NCBI GenBank assembly: GCA_018831265.1
Contig: JAHJCO010000029.1
Coordinates: forward strand, 1 to 64,000
Direction: 5' to 3'
Source: Actinomycetota bacterium
GTDB taxonomy: Bacteria; Actinomycetota; Geothermincolia; Fen-727; Anoxymicrobiaceae
Length of the DNA: 64,000 bases
A model generated the notes under the pieces. It saw only the letters and a list, made by a program, of their open reading frames with translations, searched no databases and had not been told where the DNA came from. Shown here in pieces: positions 33,763 through 42,849 of the stretch. Positions within the stretch are counted from its first letter, which is position 1. Each line of letters opens with the position of its first letter. A program made the translations under genes and the position numbers.

Positions 33763-34722
33763 ATGGCTGAGCTGAGGTGGCATCCGTTGCTGCGGACCTG
33801 GGTCATCATCTCCTCCATCCGGCAGGACCGCCCCCACCTCGAGGTCGACACCAGGTGCCCGTTCTGCCCCGGCTCGGGCAAGGTCCCCGACGACTACGAG
33901 ATCTATGCCTATCCCAACGACTTCCCGTCGCTGTCGCCCGACCCTCCCGAGCCCGATATCCCCGGCGACGAGCTGATACCGGTGAGGCCCGCCTACGGCA
34001 GGTGCGAGGTAACCCTCTACTCTCCCGAGCACGACGTGACCCTGCCCGAGCTGCCCCTCGACCACGTGGCCAGGCTGGTTGACCACTGGGAGCAGCGTTA
34101 CCGTGAGCTGGGCGCCATGCCTGGGGTCGACTACGTCTTCATCTTCGAGAACAGGGGCCGGGCCGTCGGGGTGACCATGCTCCATCCCCACGGCCAGATC
34201 TACGCCTACCCCTACGTCCCGCTGCGCCTGCAGGTGGAGATGGCGAGCGCTGCCGAGCATCGCGAGAGGACGGGAAGGTGCCTGATCTGCGACCTGGTCG
34301 CCCACGAGAAGACCGACGGCTCGAGGATGGTCTACGAGCGCGACGGCATCTCCATCTTCGTCCCTCCCTTCGCCGAGTATCCCTACCAGGTCTACGTCAT
34401 CCCCGACCGGCATCTCGGCTCCCTCTCGGACATGGACCCCGGCGAGCGCCTGGCCCTGGCGGCGGCGATCAGGAAGATCACCGGGGCATACGACAGCCTC
34501 TTCGGTGTCCCCTTTCCATACATGATGTGCATGCACCAGGACCCCACGGACGGTGGGGAGTACCCCTGGTGGCATTACCACATCGAGTTCTACACACCGC
34601 AGCGGGCCCCGGACAAGCTGAAGTTCAACGCCTCATCCGAGACGGGTGCCTGGGCGACCATCAACGACACCCGTCCAGAGGAAAAAGCCGCGGAACTGCG
34701 TGAACTCGTGAGAAGGCAATAG
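33763..34722 (+). CDS. galT: Galactose-1-phosphate uridylyltransferase
   Basis: About 319 residues. Zinc-binding CPFCPG near the N-terminus and the catalytic HPH of the HIT-like motif TMLHPHGQIYAYPYVP are present, as is the later HYHIEFYTP. It exchanges UMP between UDP-glucose and galactose-1-phosphate. Several in-frame starts lie close together (GTG 33748, ATG 33760, ATG 33763); ATG 33763 fits best with CGGGGG 5 nt upstream. First gene of a Leloir set completed by galK and galE 1 kb downstream, with two minus-strand genes between. Confidence 0.92.
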   Translation: MAELRWHPLLRTWVIISSIRQDRPHLEVDTRCPFCPGSGKVPDDYEIYAYPNDFPSLSPDPPEPDIPGDELIPVRPAYGRCEVTLYSPEHDVTLPELPLDHVARLVDHWEQRYRELGAMPGVDYVFIFENRGRAVGVTMLHPHGQIYAYPYVPLRLQVEMASAAEHRERTGRCLICDLVAHEKTDGSRMVYERDGISIFVPPFAEYPYQVYVIPDRHLGSLSDMDPGERLALAAAIRKITGAYDSLFGVPFPYMMCMHQDPTDGGEYPWWHYHIEFYTPQRAPDKLKFNASSETGAWATINDTRPEEKAAELRELVRRQ

Positions 34723-34725
34723 AAA

Positions 34726-34758
34726 CCGGGGTCCTCCGCCGATCGGCTCGGACCCCGG
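34726..34758. terminator. Bidirectional hairpin terminator
   Basis: CCGGGGTCC and GGACCCCGG, 9-bp arms with a 15-nt loop, lie between the convergent galT and the first zinc-ribbon gene. T-tracts are weak; it probably serves both strands. Confidence 0.65.
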
Positions 34759-34782
34759 CTATAAATACTCCCTGAATCGAGG

Positions 34783-35142
34783 CTAGGGCGACGCCAGGTC
34801 CTCCAGCCCACCGAACCAGTCGTGGTCGAGGAGGCATTTCGGCTCGGCCGCCCTGTATCTAAGCCCGTCTATCCCCTCGATCGAGGCGCCACAGATAACA
34901 CATCGTACCGCCCCCGAGTTGGTGGGCTGCCCGCAGCTCGGGCACGGGATGACCCCGGGCGCGGGTTCCTGCTTCCTGACGTTGATCTCCTTGTGCAGGA
35001 TGTCCCCGACCGGGATCTCCTTCTTCAGCGCTTCCGGCATATTGAGGTCGCGCTTGAAAGCATCGGGGATGGTGATATCCCTCTTGAGCAGCTCACCCAT
35101 CGGTGTGTGTAGAATGCTGTCTTTCCTGTCATTCTCGGCCAC
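34783..35142 (-). CDS. Small zinc-ribbon protein with short amphipathic repeats, paralogue 1
   Basis: A 119-residue protein. Residues 10-60 are a run of ~11-residue units (LLKRDITIPDAFKRDLNMPE and similar: hydrophobic pair, acidic/basic pair, I/M-P-E/D), followed by a zinc ribbon (CPSCGQPTNSGAVRCVICG) and a C-terminal tail with a further Cys. No signal peptide. It is closely related in plan to the next gene. Family not recognised. Lies between galT and galK on the opposite strand. Confidence 0.7.
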   Translation of the reverse strand: MAENDRKDSILHTPMGELLKRDITIPDAFKRDLNMPEALKKEIPVGDILHKEINVRKQEPAPGVIPCPSCGQPTNSGAVRCVICGASIEGIDGLRYRAAEPKCLLDHDWFGGLEDLASP

Positions 35143-35172
35143 GTTTTTCCTCCGTGGACGAACGCCGGGGTA

Positions 35173-35562
35173 TCACCAGTTGTAGTCGGCAAGCGCCTTG
35201 TGCTCGCCGTAGAAGCTCTTCTCTACCGCGGCGTCCGGATTCTCGTCAAGGTCGGCACCGCAGCCCACGCAACGATCCAGGTTCGAAGGGGTCATGACGC
35301 CGCAGCGGGGGCACTCCACCTCATCTACCATGCTGGAGCAGTGCAGCGCAACGTGGGCCGGCTTCCGCGGGGGCGATTTCTCTCGGCCGAGCAGGTCGCT
35401 GAAGGTGATGTCCCTGGTAAGAAACTCGGGAAGCGGGATCTCCTTCTTCAGGACCTCGGGCACCGACAGCTCCTTCTTGAGGACCTCAGGGATCGAGAGG
35501 TCCTTCTTGAGAAGTTCGCCCACAGGCTGGTGGAGGATGCCCTCCTTCTTCTCACCACCCAT
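35173..35562 (-). CDS. Small zinc-ribbon protein with short amphipathic repeats, paralogue 2
   Basis: About 129 residues, same design as its neighbour: N-terminal tag ILHQPVGELLKKD, then repeats SIPEVLKKEL / SVPEVLKKEI / PLPEFLTRDI, and a zinc ribbon CPRCGVMTPSNLDRCVGC. Both paralogues share the opening 'GILHxPxGELLK(K/R)D', pointing to duplication. AAGGAGG is upstream of ATG 35562. The repeats would form an amphipathic helix series, possibly docking on a membrane or a partner. Function unknown. Confidence 0.7.
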   Translation of the reverse strand: MGGEKKEGILHQPVGELLKKDLSIPEVLKKELSVPEVLKKEIPLPEFLTRDITFSDLLGREKSPPRKPAHVALHCSSMVDEVECPRCGVMTPSNLDRCVGCGADLDENPDAAVEKSFYGEHKALADYNW

Positions 35563-35745
35563 AGTGATGCCCTCCTTAGGCACCACCCAGCCATTATATG
35601 TATCGGACGTCCGGGGGATTTCTGAACCCCCCAGAGGAGCCATTTGCTTTGAACGGTCGTTGATAACGGGTATGCTAATCACCGGCGGGCGGGCATGGCC
35701 AGGCATGGCCGGGTAGGGACCCGGCGACCGCCGTGAGGAGACAGG

Positions 35746-36918
35746 ATGCTGGAGGAATCACAGATATCACAGAAGTTCCTCCTGTTCGAGGAACGGTTCG
35801 GGCGTGGCGAGGTGATAGACGCCTACTACGCGCCCGGCAGGGTCAACCTCATCGGCGACCACACCGACTACAACGGCGGCATGGTTTTGCCACTGGCCAT
35901 CGAGAAGGGAACCTACCTCCTGATACGCAGGACCGAGCTGCCCCCCTGCCGGCTCTACTCGGCCAACCTGGACCTGGAGGCGCGCATCCTGACCTCCGAG
36001 CTGGAGCCGAAGGGAGACTGGGCCGACTACCTGAGAGGGGTGTACAAGTACTCCTCCGAGAACTGCGGCACGCTTCCGCCGTTCGATGCCTACTACTTCG
36101 GCGACCTGCCCCTGGAGTCCGGCCTCTCCTCCAGCGCCTCCATCGAGGTCGTGACCGCCAGGGCGATGAACAGCCTGGGCTGCGCGATGTCCCCGGCGGA
36201 TGAGGTCAAGGTCGCCTGGCGCGCGGAGAACGAGTTCGTGGGGATCCCGTGCGGCATCATGGACCAGTACGCGGTGGCGTTCGCCGAGAAAGGCCACTGC
36301 CTGTTGTTGAACTGCGAGAATATGGAGCACCGGCAGGTGCCTTTCAACATTCGGGATTGCGTACTGGTGGTGGGAAACACCGGCATGCCCAGGAACCTGG
36401 CCGAGACGGAGTACAGGAAGAGGCGGCTGGAGTGCGGCGAGGCGCTCGAGGCGCTGTCGGCCAGGCTTGGACCCCGTACCTGCCTCAGCAACGTATCCGT
36501 GAAGGAGTTCGAGAGCGCCCGATGGGGCCTGCCGGACCTGCTCGCCAGGAGGGCCGAGCACGTCATCTACGAGAACGTGCGGGTGGAGGAAGCCGCCCGC
36601 TGCCTGCAGGCGGGCGACGCCAGGACACTGGGGCACCTGATGAACCGGTCGCACGAGTCGCTGCGCGATCTCTACGAGGTCTCCACCCACGAGCTGGACG
36701 CCCTGCAACGGATCTCGCTCGAGCAGCAGGGCGTGCTCGGCTCCCGGATGACCGGCGCCGGATTCGGGGGATGCGTGGTGAGCCTGGTGGCTCGCGAGGG
36801 CCTCGAGAGGTACCTGCGCAGGACCCCCGGGCTGTACTGGCAGGCCACCCACGAGGAGGCCGAGTTCACGGTCACCACCCCGGGCGACGGCGCGCGCAGG
36901 CTGCGGGAGGCTACTTGA
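35746..36918 (+). CDS. galK: Galactokinase
   Basis: A 390-residue GHMP kinase. Galactose-binding signature GRVNLIGDHTDYNGG, ATP loop LPLESGLSSSASIEV and C-terminal motif MTGAGFGGCVVSLV are all intact. It phosphorylates galactose at C1. GAGGAGACAGG precedes ATG. The stop overlaps the TTG start of galE, so the two are translationally coupled, while galT lies about 1 kb upstream behind two genes on the other strand. Confidence 0.95.
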   Translation: MLEESQISQKFLLFEERFGRGEVIDAYYAPGRVNLIGDHTDYNGGMVLPLAIEKGTYLLIRRTELPPCRLYSANLDLEARILTSELEPKGDWADYLRGVYKYSSENCGTLPPFDAYYFGDLPLESGLSSSASIEVVTARAMNSLGCAMSPADEVKVAWRAENEFVGIPCGIMDQYAVAFAEKGHCLLLNCENMEHRQVPFNIRDCVLVVGNTGMPRNLAETEYRKRRLECGEALEALSARLGPRTCLSNVSVKEFESARWGLPDLLARRAEHVIYENVRVEEAARCLQAGDARTLGHLMNRSHESLRDLYEVSTHELDALQRISLEQQGVLGSRMTGAGFGGCVVSLVAREGLERYLRRTPGLYWQATHEEAEFTVTTPGDGARRLREAT

Positions 36919-37901
36919 GGGTCCTGGTCACCGGGGGCGCCGGGTACATCGGCTCGGTCGCCTCGCGGATGCTCGCCGGCGAGGGCCACGAGGTCCTGGT
37001 CCTGGACAACCTGGCAAAGGGGCACCGCCGGGCCGTCGCCGACCTGGACCTCGAGGTCGCCGACCTGGAGGACCCTTCCGCGCTCAGCGGCGTCTGCTCG
37101 CGTTTCGGGCCGGAGGCGTGCATGCACTTCGCCGCCGACAGCCTGGTCGGCGAGTCCATGGCCGATCCCCTGAAGTACTTCCGGTCCAACGTCGCGGGAA
37201 GCATCAACCTGGCCGCGGCCCTCGTGGAATCCGGCTGCCGCGACATGGTCTTCTCCTCCACGGCCGCGGTGTACGGTGACGCCGAGACCGTTCCCATCAC
37301 CGAGACCCATCCCAAGAGGCCCGTCAACTTCTACGGGCTCACCAAGTACATGTTCGAGCAGGCGCTGTGCGCCCTGGACCGCGCCGGCCAGCTCAGGTGC
37401 GTTTGCCTGCGGTACTTCAACGCGGCGGGAGCCGACACCGCCGCCGACCTCGGTGAGGACCACCACCCCGAGACCCACCTCATACCCCGCGTCATCGCCG
37501 CGGCACTGGGCTCCGAGCCCCGGGCCGAGGTGTTCGGAACGGACTACCCGACCACCGACGGCACATGCGTGCGGGACTATGTCCACGTCCTCGACCTTGC
37601 CCGGGCCCATGTGCTGGCGTGTGAGCACCTGCAGGAGACCGGCGGGAGCGGCATCTTCAACCTCGGCAACGGCAGCGGCTTCTCAGTGAGGCAGGTCATC
37701 GAGACCGTCCGCAGGGTCTCGGGCAGGAACTTCGAGGTCGTGGAAGGACCTCGCCGCGAGGGCGACCCGCCGGCGCTGGTTGCCTCCTCCGACAAGATCC
37801 GCGACGAGCTCGGCTGGCGTCCGGAGCACCCCGAACTGGAATCCATCGTCTCCAGCGCCTGGGAGTGGCACAGCAGACATCCCAACGGCTACGATTCGTA
37901 G
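36915..37901 (+). CDS. galE: UDP-glucose 4-epimerase
   Basis: A 328-residue extended SDR. NAD motif VTGGAGYIGS near the N-terminus, catalytic Ser/Thr in SSTAAVYGD, and YxxxK in NFYGLTKYMFEQ. The C-terminal region DYPTTDGTCVRDYVHVLDLA is diagnostic for GalE. TTG 36915 overlaps the galK stop (TTGA). Interconverts UDP-glucose and UDP-galactose, completing the Leloir pathway and feeding surface polysaccharides. Confidence 0.95.
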   Translation: MRVLVTGGAGYIGSVASRMLAGEGHEVLVLDNLAKGHRRAVADLDLEVADLEDPSALSGVCSRFGPEACMHFAADSLVGESMADPLKYFRSNVAGSINLAAALVESGCRDMVFSSTAAVYGDAETVPITETHPKRPVNFYGLTKYMFEQALCALDRAGQLRCVCLRYFNAAGADTAADLGEDHHPETHLIPRVIAAALGSEPRAEVFGTDYPTTDGTCVRDYVHVLDLARAHVLACEHLQETGGSGIFNLGNGSGFSVRQVIETVRRVSGRNFEVVEGPRREGDPPALVASSDKIRDELGWRPEHPELESIVSSAWEWHSRHPNGYDS

Positions 37902-37910
37902 GCAGTTGTT

Positions 37911-37933
37911 CCCTCCCCCTCGAGGGGGGAGGG
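37911..37933. terminator. Hairpin after galE
   Basis: CCCTCCCCCTC and GAGGGGGGAGGG form a strong hairpin directly after galE, followed by GTCAGGGTGGGGG. It may terminate the gal transcript; the sequence also resembles a dispersed GC-rich palindrome rather than a canonical terminator with a T-run. Confidence 0.5.
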
Positions 37934-38006
37934 TCAGGGTGGGGGTGCCCGATTCCAGCAACGGGGCGGGGGCCGGGCCGTTTTCCTCGTCTGGTCCGCA
38001 CCCCTG

Positions 38007-38171
38007 GTGTCAAAGACTTGAATCCCAATAGTTAACTGTAATTAACTAGTACTATATCTTGTCTATAAAAATAACAGCCGATGCGGGTCCGACAGCGGTT
38101 TTCAGGCGATTTCCGTTGTTCCTGATTCACCTGTTAACTGTTGTTGAGGATGTTATTCAAGTCTTTGACAC
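38007..38171. repeat. 165-bp terminal-inverted-repeat element, copy 1
   Basis: Begins GTGTCAAAGACTTGAAT and ends with its perfect complement. The interior is AT-rich (TTAACTGTAATTAACTAGT near the left, GTTAACTGTTGTTGAGGAT near the right) with a GC-rich centre. A second copy of exactly the same length lies at 47295. The remainder of this 537-bp gap (38172-38438) holds no gene; it contains a hairpin TGCGTT/AACGCA with inner CCC/GGG near 38246-38277 and a promoter. Confidence 0.85.
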
Positions 38172-38382
38172 TTTACGGACCGTCGACTCGCTCAGACCCA
38201 TGTGAAATGAGGCAAACGACTCGTTGCATCAGATACACCGGTACTGCGTTCCCTTTTCAGGATAGAAGGGTCAACGCAGGAAATCGATGTGCCCCGTGCG
38301 ATGCGGGTCGTCATCTAGCCATCTGTAAGTCTTCTCGTGGGACCAACGTCTTTTTCTTCAGAGTCCTCTGCAGGAACGTTCG

Positions 38383-38410
38383 GTAGACCGACCCTGCATG
38401 GGGGTATAAT
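38383..38410 (+). promoter_or_regulatory. Probable sigma-70 type promoter of the secreted protein gene
   Basis: A perfect TATAAT at 38405-38410 with GTAGAC 16 bp upstream. Transcription would start near 38417, 22 nt before ATG 38439. Confidence 0.55.
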
Positions 38411-38438
38411 CGAGATGTTTATCACCGGGAGGTGGACC

Positions 38439-40880
38439 ATGAGCTCGAGACGGCTTTCTGCGCTCTGCATCCTGATCATCGTGACTTTGCTGCTGCCGCT
38501 GACGTTTGCGGCCGGTCCCGCGCTGGCGGACATGGGGACCTGGATCGCGTTCGCGTCGCACGGCTTCGGCGACGCCAACAACAGCCGCATCTGGTCGCTC
38601 GCCGAGTACGAGGGAAGCATCTACGCGGGTACCCGCAACCCCGTCACCGGCTGCGAGCTCTGGCGCCTCGACGGCACGGGTTGGGACCAGGTGAACGCCG
38701 ACGGCTTCGGGGCGGCGGCCAACGACGCGATCTTCGCCCTCGTGTCGCACGGCGGATACCTCTACGCGGGTGTAAGCAACATCGCCGGCTGCGGCCTGTG
38801 GAGGACGGCTGCGGTGGGCGGCCCGCCCTACACCGACTGGGTACAGGTGAACACCCCCGGCTTCGGTGACGGCACCAACGACTCGCTGGACTGCCTTTAC
38901 GTCTACGGCCCCTACCTGTACGCGGGTACGTTCAACTTCGCGACCGGTACAGAAATATGGAGGACCGCCGGGGCGGGGGGCCCTCCCTACACCGACTGGG
39001 TGCAGGTGAACACCGACGGCTTCGGGAACAACCTGACCAACGACGCCTGGTGCATGGGAGTCTTCGAATCGCGGCTCCACGTGGGGGTCGAGAACGGCGC
39101 CACTGGATGCGAGGTGTGGAGCACCGGCGCCGCAGGCGGCCCTCCCTATACCGACTGGGTACAGGTCAACGCCGACGGCTTCGGGGCCGCCGCCAACCGC
39201 TCCGTTCGAGGGCTTTGCGTGAAGGGCTCGTACCTGTATGCTGCCGTAGACAACTCGGGCGGCGCGGGGAGCGTCGGCAGCATCTGGAGGACCACCGCGG
39301 TGGGCGGCCCCCCCTACACGGACTGGGAGAAGGTGTGTACCGACGGCTTCGGTGACACGGGGAACGAGGGCATCACCTCGCTCATCACCGACGGCTCCTA
39401 CATCTACGCAGGCACGCGCAATCCGGGGACGGGGACGGAGATATGGCGCAGCGCAAGCTCGGGCGGCCCCCCCTTCACCGACTGGACCCAGGTGAACGCC
39501 GACGGTTTCGGCGCGGGCGCCGACACTATGGGAACCTTCTCCCTGATCTTCTTCGGCTCCTACCTCTGCGGGGGAACCGGTGACGCCTCGGGGCCGGCTG
39601 TGGGGGCCTCCGTATGGGGCAACCTCTCCATCTACCCAAACTGGTTCCTGGCCGAGGGTTCGACCGCCTGGGGATTCGATGAGTACGTCTCCATCGAAAA
39701 TCCCAATGACGAGGTCGTGAACTGCACGGTGGACTACATGACGACGGGGGGGCCGATCGCGGGACCCAACGTCACCCTCCCCGCGTACTCCCAGGCCACA
39801 GTGGATCCCGAGGCCACACTGGGAAACCAGGACTTCTCGACAAAGATCGCCTGCCTCGAGGGCCTCTCCATCGCGGTCGACAGGACGATGAGCTGGACCG
39901 GTCCAGGCGCTCTCTCACCGGAGGGCCACAACTCCATAGGGGTGACCGCACCATCCACCAACTGGTACCTCCCGGAAGGCTCCTCCGAGTGGGGATTCGA
40001 GACATGGCTGTTGATCCAGAACCCGAACGCCGGCAACGCCACCTGCCGGGTGACCTACATGATAGAAGGCGCTCCCGCGCAGACTCTGGAGAAGGTGATA
40101 CCGGGCAACTCGCGCAGGACCTACAGCATGGAGACCGACATCGGGAGGAGAGACGCCTCGATCTCCGTGGAGTCCGACATCCCGGTCATACCCGAGCGCG
40201 CCATGTACAGGAACAACCGCAGGGAGGGGCACGACTCCATCGGCACCACCATGCCCTCTTACGACTACTTCCTGGCGGAGGGGACGTCCGCCTGGGGGTT
40301 CACGACTTACGTCCTTGTCCAGAACCCCAACCCCACCGACACCGAGGTCACGCTGACCTACATGACGCCTGACGGGCCCCGACCCCAGGCGCCGTTCGTG
40401 ATGACGGCGAACTCACGCGAGACCATCAGGGTAAACGACCAGCTGCCGAACACCGACCTCTCGACGCAGGTCCACGGGACCCAGCCCATCATCGCGGAGA
40501 GGGCCATGTACTGGGACAACGGCACCGGTGAGGCCTGCCACGACTCCATAGGGACATCCGCCCCGCACTGGGCGTTCATGCTCCCGGACGGGCAGGCCGA
40601 CTCCACCCACGAGACCTGGACGCTTGTGCAGAACCCCGGCAGCGAGCCCGTCGAGATCTCGCTGGTCTACTTCACGCCGGATGGGACCGGTACCACGATC
40701 GTACTGGACACCGTACCGGCCAACTCCCGCAGGACCTACAACATGATCGACAAGATAAGCGGCCGGGCGGCGGTCCTCGTCGAAACCAATGGGCCGACAG
40801 GCCAGATTATCGTGGAACGTGCCATGTACTGGAATAACCGGGGCGCCGGGACCGATACCATTGGAGGCGCGGAGCACTAG
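38439..40880 (+). CDS. Secreted protein: propeller-like repeats plus AEGST repeats
   Basis: About 813 residues. ATG 38439 follows GGGAGGTGG and starts a signal peptide ending AGPALA. Residues 30-395 contain about seven repeats of ~55 residues with the signature GFGDxxN, LYAGTxNxxTGxEIWRT and GGPPYTDW, likely a beta-propeller. Residues ~400-813 hold four repeats of the module [20 protein letters not shown] ... AERAMYWDN, shared with the proteins at 29.3 and 61.7 kb. No catalytic site recognised; probably a surface adhesion or matrix protein. Its own promoter is visible upstream. Confidence 0.83.
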   Translation: MSSRRLSALCILIIVTLLLPLTFAAGPALADMGTWIAFASHGFGDANNSRIWSLAEYEGSIYAGTRNPVTGCELWRLDGTGWDQVNADGFGAAANDAIFALVSHGGYLYAGVSNIAGCGLWRTAAVGGPPYTDWVQVNTPGFGDGTNDSLDCLYVYGPYLYAGTFNFATGTEIWRTAGAGGPPYTDWVQVNTDGFGNNLTNDAWCMGVFESRLHVGVENGATGCEVWSTGAAGGPPYTDWVQVNADGFGAAANRSVRGLCVKGSYLYAAVDNSGGAGSVGSIWRTTAVGGPPYTDWEKVCTDGFGDTGNEGITSLITDGSYIYAGTRNPGTGTEIWRSASSGGPPFTDWTQVNADGFGAGADTMGTFSLIFFGSYLCGGTGDASGPAVGASVWGNLSIYPNWFLAEGSTAWGFDEYVSIENPNDEVVNCTVDYMTTGGPIAGPNVTLPAYSQATVDPEATLGNQDFSTKIACLEGLSIAVDRTMSWTGPGALSPEGHNSIGVTAPSTNWYLPEGSSEWGFETWLLIQNPNAGNATCRVTYMIEGAPAQTLEKVIPGNSRRTYSMETDIGRRDASISVESDIPVIPERAMYRNNRREGHDSIGTTMPSYDYFLAEGTSAWGFTTYVLVQNPNPTDTEVTLTYMTPDGPRPQAPFVMTANSRETIRVNDQLPNTDLSTQVHGTQPIIAERAMYWDNGTGEACHDSIGTSAPHWAFMLPDGQADSTHETWTLVQNPGSEPVEISLVYFTPDGTGTTIVLDTVPANSRRTYNMIDKISGRAAVLVETNGPTGQIIVERAMYWNNRGAGTDTIGGAEH

Positions 40881-40923
40881 GAGGCCTTCGCCTACATTGA
40901 GCAGCCACAAAGTGACTAGGCTT

Positions 40924-40998
40924 GGGGTCAGGCACAATTCAATTCACACCAGACAGGTCGGGCGGATCTGAAGCTGAAATTGAATTGAGCCTGACCCC
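40924..40998. repeat. 75-bp GGGGTCAGGC palindromic element, copy 1
   Basis: GGGGTCAGGCACAATTCAATT at the left and its complement at the right with one mismatch. It is preceded by AAAGTGACTAGGCTT; copy 2 (47153-47227) has AAGTGACTAGGATA in the same place, so the conserved unit includes about 15 bp of left flank with a CTAG foot. The right end lies 1 bp from the stop codon of the GDPD gene. Confidence 0.83.
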
Positions 40999-40999
40999 T

Positions 41000-41674
41000 T
41001 CAGGTCACGGGGACGTCCTGGGCCTCCAGGTAGGCCTTCATGTCGAGGTAGCGGTCTGTGATGACGGCGTCGACCTCCCACTCCAGGAGCTGCTCCAGGT
41101 CCCCCTCCCGGTTCACCGTCCAGGCGTAGACCTCCATGTCTCTTGAGTGAGCCGCCTCGACCAGGCGACGGTCGATGCTGCTGAAGTGGGGCGCTATGAG
41201 TGACGCACCGGCTGCCAGCGCCGCCTCCAGCCTGCGGTGCTCCCCCATCGCCATGCGGTAGAGCAGGCCCGTGCGGACCTGCGGGTGGGAGGCGTGCATG
41301 TCCTCCAGGATGTTGCGATGGAACGATGTCACCACCGTGCCGGTGGCGACGCCGTACTCCTCCAGCATCTCTCCGACCGTAGCCGCCGTGGCCGCCTTGA
41401 TCTCGAGGTTGAGCTGCACCCAGCCCGCCAGGCTGTCGAGGACCTCCGAGAGCAGAGGACGCTCTGGCGCTTCCGCGCGAAGCTCATCGGCTGTGGTCCT
41501 GGCGATGGCGCTGCCCCAGATCCCCGCGTCGTGGCAGATCACCGGCTGCCCGTCGGAGGTCTGGCGCACGTCGGTCTCCAGCCGCCGGACGCCGGCGGCG
41601 GCGGCCAGCTCCATGGCATCCAGCGTGTTATCCACGCCGAACCCCCGGCCTCCCCTGTGTGATACGAGCTTCAA
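41000..41674 (-). CDS. Glycerophosphodiester phosphodiesterase (GDPD/UgpQ family)
   Basis: A 224-residue GDPD barrel. The first strand SHRGGRG provides the catalytic HRG; the metal Glu/Asp appear in LETDVRQTSDGQPVICHD, where the final His-Asp is the second catalytic His motif. The usual ENT is DNT. TTG start at 41674. Hydrolyses glycerophosphodiesters to glycerol-3-phosphate. Its stop codon is 1 bp from a REPIN-like palindrome on the downstream side. Confidence 0.9.
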   Translation of the reverse strand: MKLVSHRGGRGFGVDNTLDAMELAAAAGVRRLETDVRQTSDGQPVICHDAGIWGSAIARTTADELRAEAPERPLLSEVLDSLAGWVQLNLEIKAATAATVGEMLEEYGVATGTVVTSFHRNILEDMHASHPQVRTGLLYRMAMGEHRRLEAALAAGASLIAPHFSSIDRRLVEAAHSRDMEVYAWTVNREGDLEQLLEWEVDAVITDRYLDMKAYLEAQDVPVT

Positions 41675-41826
41675 CCGTCCTCCCGAGCAACACGCGACCG
41701 CGGTGGGCCGGATCCGCCGGCCGGCTCTCCACCCGCATTATACAACCCGGCGCGGGCTGCTCCGCACCCGTCCCGCGACCGCGCGCTGTGCTATACTCTT
41801 TCTCACCCCTTCCAGGGAGCTAAAGG

Positions 41827-42828
41827 ATGACAAATCCCGAAAAAAGACGCCTCATAGACCGCATAAAGACCATCGAGGAACGCCTCCTCCTCGTCGTGAA
41901 CCCCATGAGCAAGAAGGGCTCCGAGAGCGCCTCCAACATCCGGAGCATGGTGCGCCGGGAGGGGATGTTCCTGGAGGAGACCTCCACCGACCACCCCCAG
42001 GACATGGGCCAGACCGTCCAGTTCTGGTCGAAGCGGTTCGGCGGTTCCAGGGGGATAATGGTATTCGGCGGCGACGGGGCTCTCAACCAGGTCGTGAATA
42101 ACGTCATGCTCTCACGCTCGAACAAGAACGTGGTGGTCGTGCCCCTGCCCGCCGGCACGGCCAACGATTTCTGCAGGGCGATCGGGCTCGACTCGGTGGA
42201 GACGGCCCTCGAGGCTATGATCGACTTCAACATCCACACGGTCGACCTCCTCAAGGTCGATATCAGCGGGGTGCGCAACCAGGTCAAGTACTGCACCAAC
42301 ATCCTGGGCCTGGGCCTCGACGGCGACCTCGCACGGCGCTCACAGAAGTACAAGCGCTTCGGGGTTCCGGGCTACTGGTACGCCTCACTCAAGCGGGCGG
42401 TCGTGGTGATTATCCGTGGGATAGACATGTACCGGGTGAAGCTGAAGGCGGGCGACCTGGAGTACGACGGCAGGCTCGTGGGAGTGTTCTTCTCGAACAT
42501 CGCCCAGTACGGCCGCACCTTCAAGGTCGCGCCCGGTGCCAGTCCGGACGACGGGAAGATCCACGTCGTCCTGGCCAAGCCGATGAGCGGCATCAGGGCA
42601 CTGATCGCGGCGCTCATGATGCAGGTCGGCATGCACACCAGGATGCCGGGCGTCGAGTCCGTCGCCTGCGACGAGGTCGACGTGGAGCTCCTGGACGACC
42701 TCTACGCTCAGGAGGACGGCGAGGTCATCTTCTACCCCCGGGGGACCCACATCCACCTGACCCTGGAACGCCAGGCGCTCAACGTCCTGTCACCGAACTC
42801 GTCCGCGTCCCCCGCGCCCGTGGAGTGA
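41827..42828 (+). CDS. Diacylglycerol kinase-family lipid kinase
   Basis: A 333-residue DAGK-catalytic domain protein. LLLVVNPMSKKGSESASNI is the first strand and phosphate loop; VFGGDGALNQVVNNVM has the GGDG nucleotide motif and PLPAGTANDFCRAIG the conserved GTxNDF. Phosphorylates diacylglycerol or a related lipid using ATP; YegS/DgkB-like. AGGGAG lies upstream of ATG. A lipid-turnover role fits the acyltransferases and GDPD nearby. Confidence 0.92.
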   Translation: MTNPEKRRLIDRIKTIEERLLLVVNPMSKKGSESASNIRSMVRREGMFLEETSTDHPQDMGQTVQFWSKRFGGSRGIMVFGGDGALNQVVNNVMLSRSNKNVVVVPLPAGTANDFCRAIGLDSVETALEAMIDFNIHTVDLLKVDISGVRNQVKYCTNILGLGLDGDLARRSQKYKRFGVPGYWYASLKRAVVVIIRGIDMYRVKLKAGDLEYDGRLVGVFFSNIAQYGRTFKVAPGASPDDGKIHVVLAKPMSGIRALIAALMMQVGMHTRMPGVESVACDEVDVELLDDLYAQEDGEVIFYPRGTHIHLTLERQALNVLSPNSSASPAPVE

Positions 42829-42849
42829 CGCGATCTATCCCATCCGGTT

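Noticed and set aside
38172..38438. Cyclic-di-GMP riboswitch (GCAAACGACTCGTTGC)
   Set aside because: The GEMM consensus and tetraloop receptor are not matched, and the gene downstream has a promoter that starts transcription after this sequence.
41271..42101. 276-codon plus-strand frame over the GDPD gene
   Set aside because: GDPD catalytic motifs are on the other strand; this frame is its antisense shadow.
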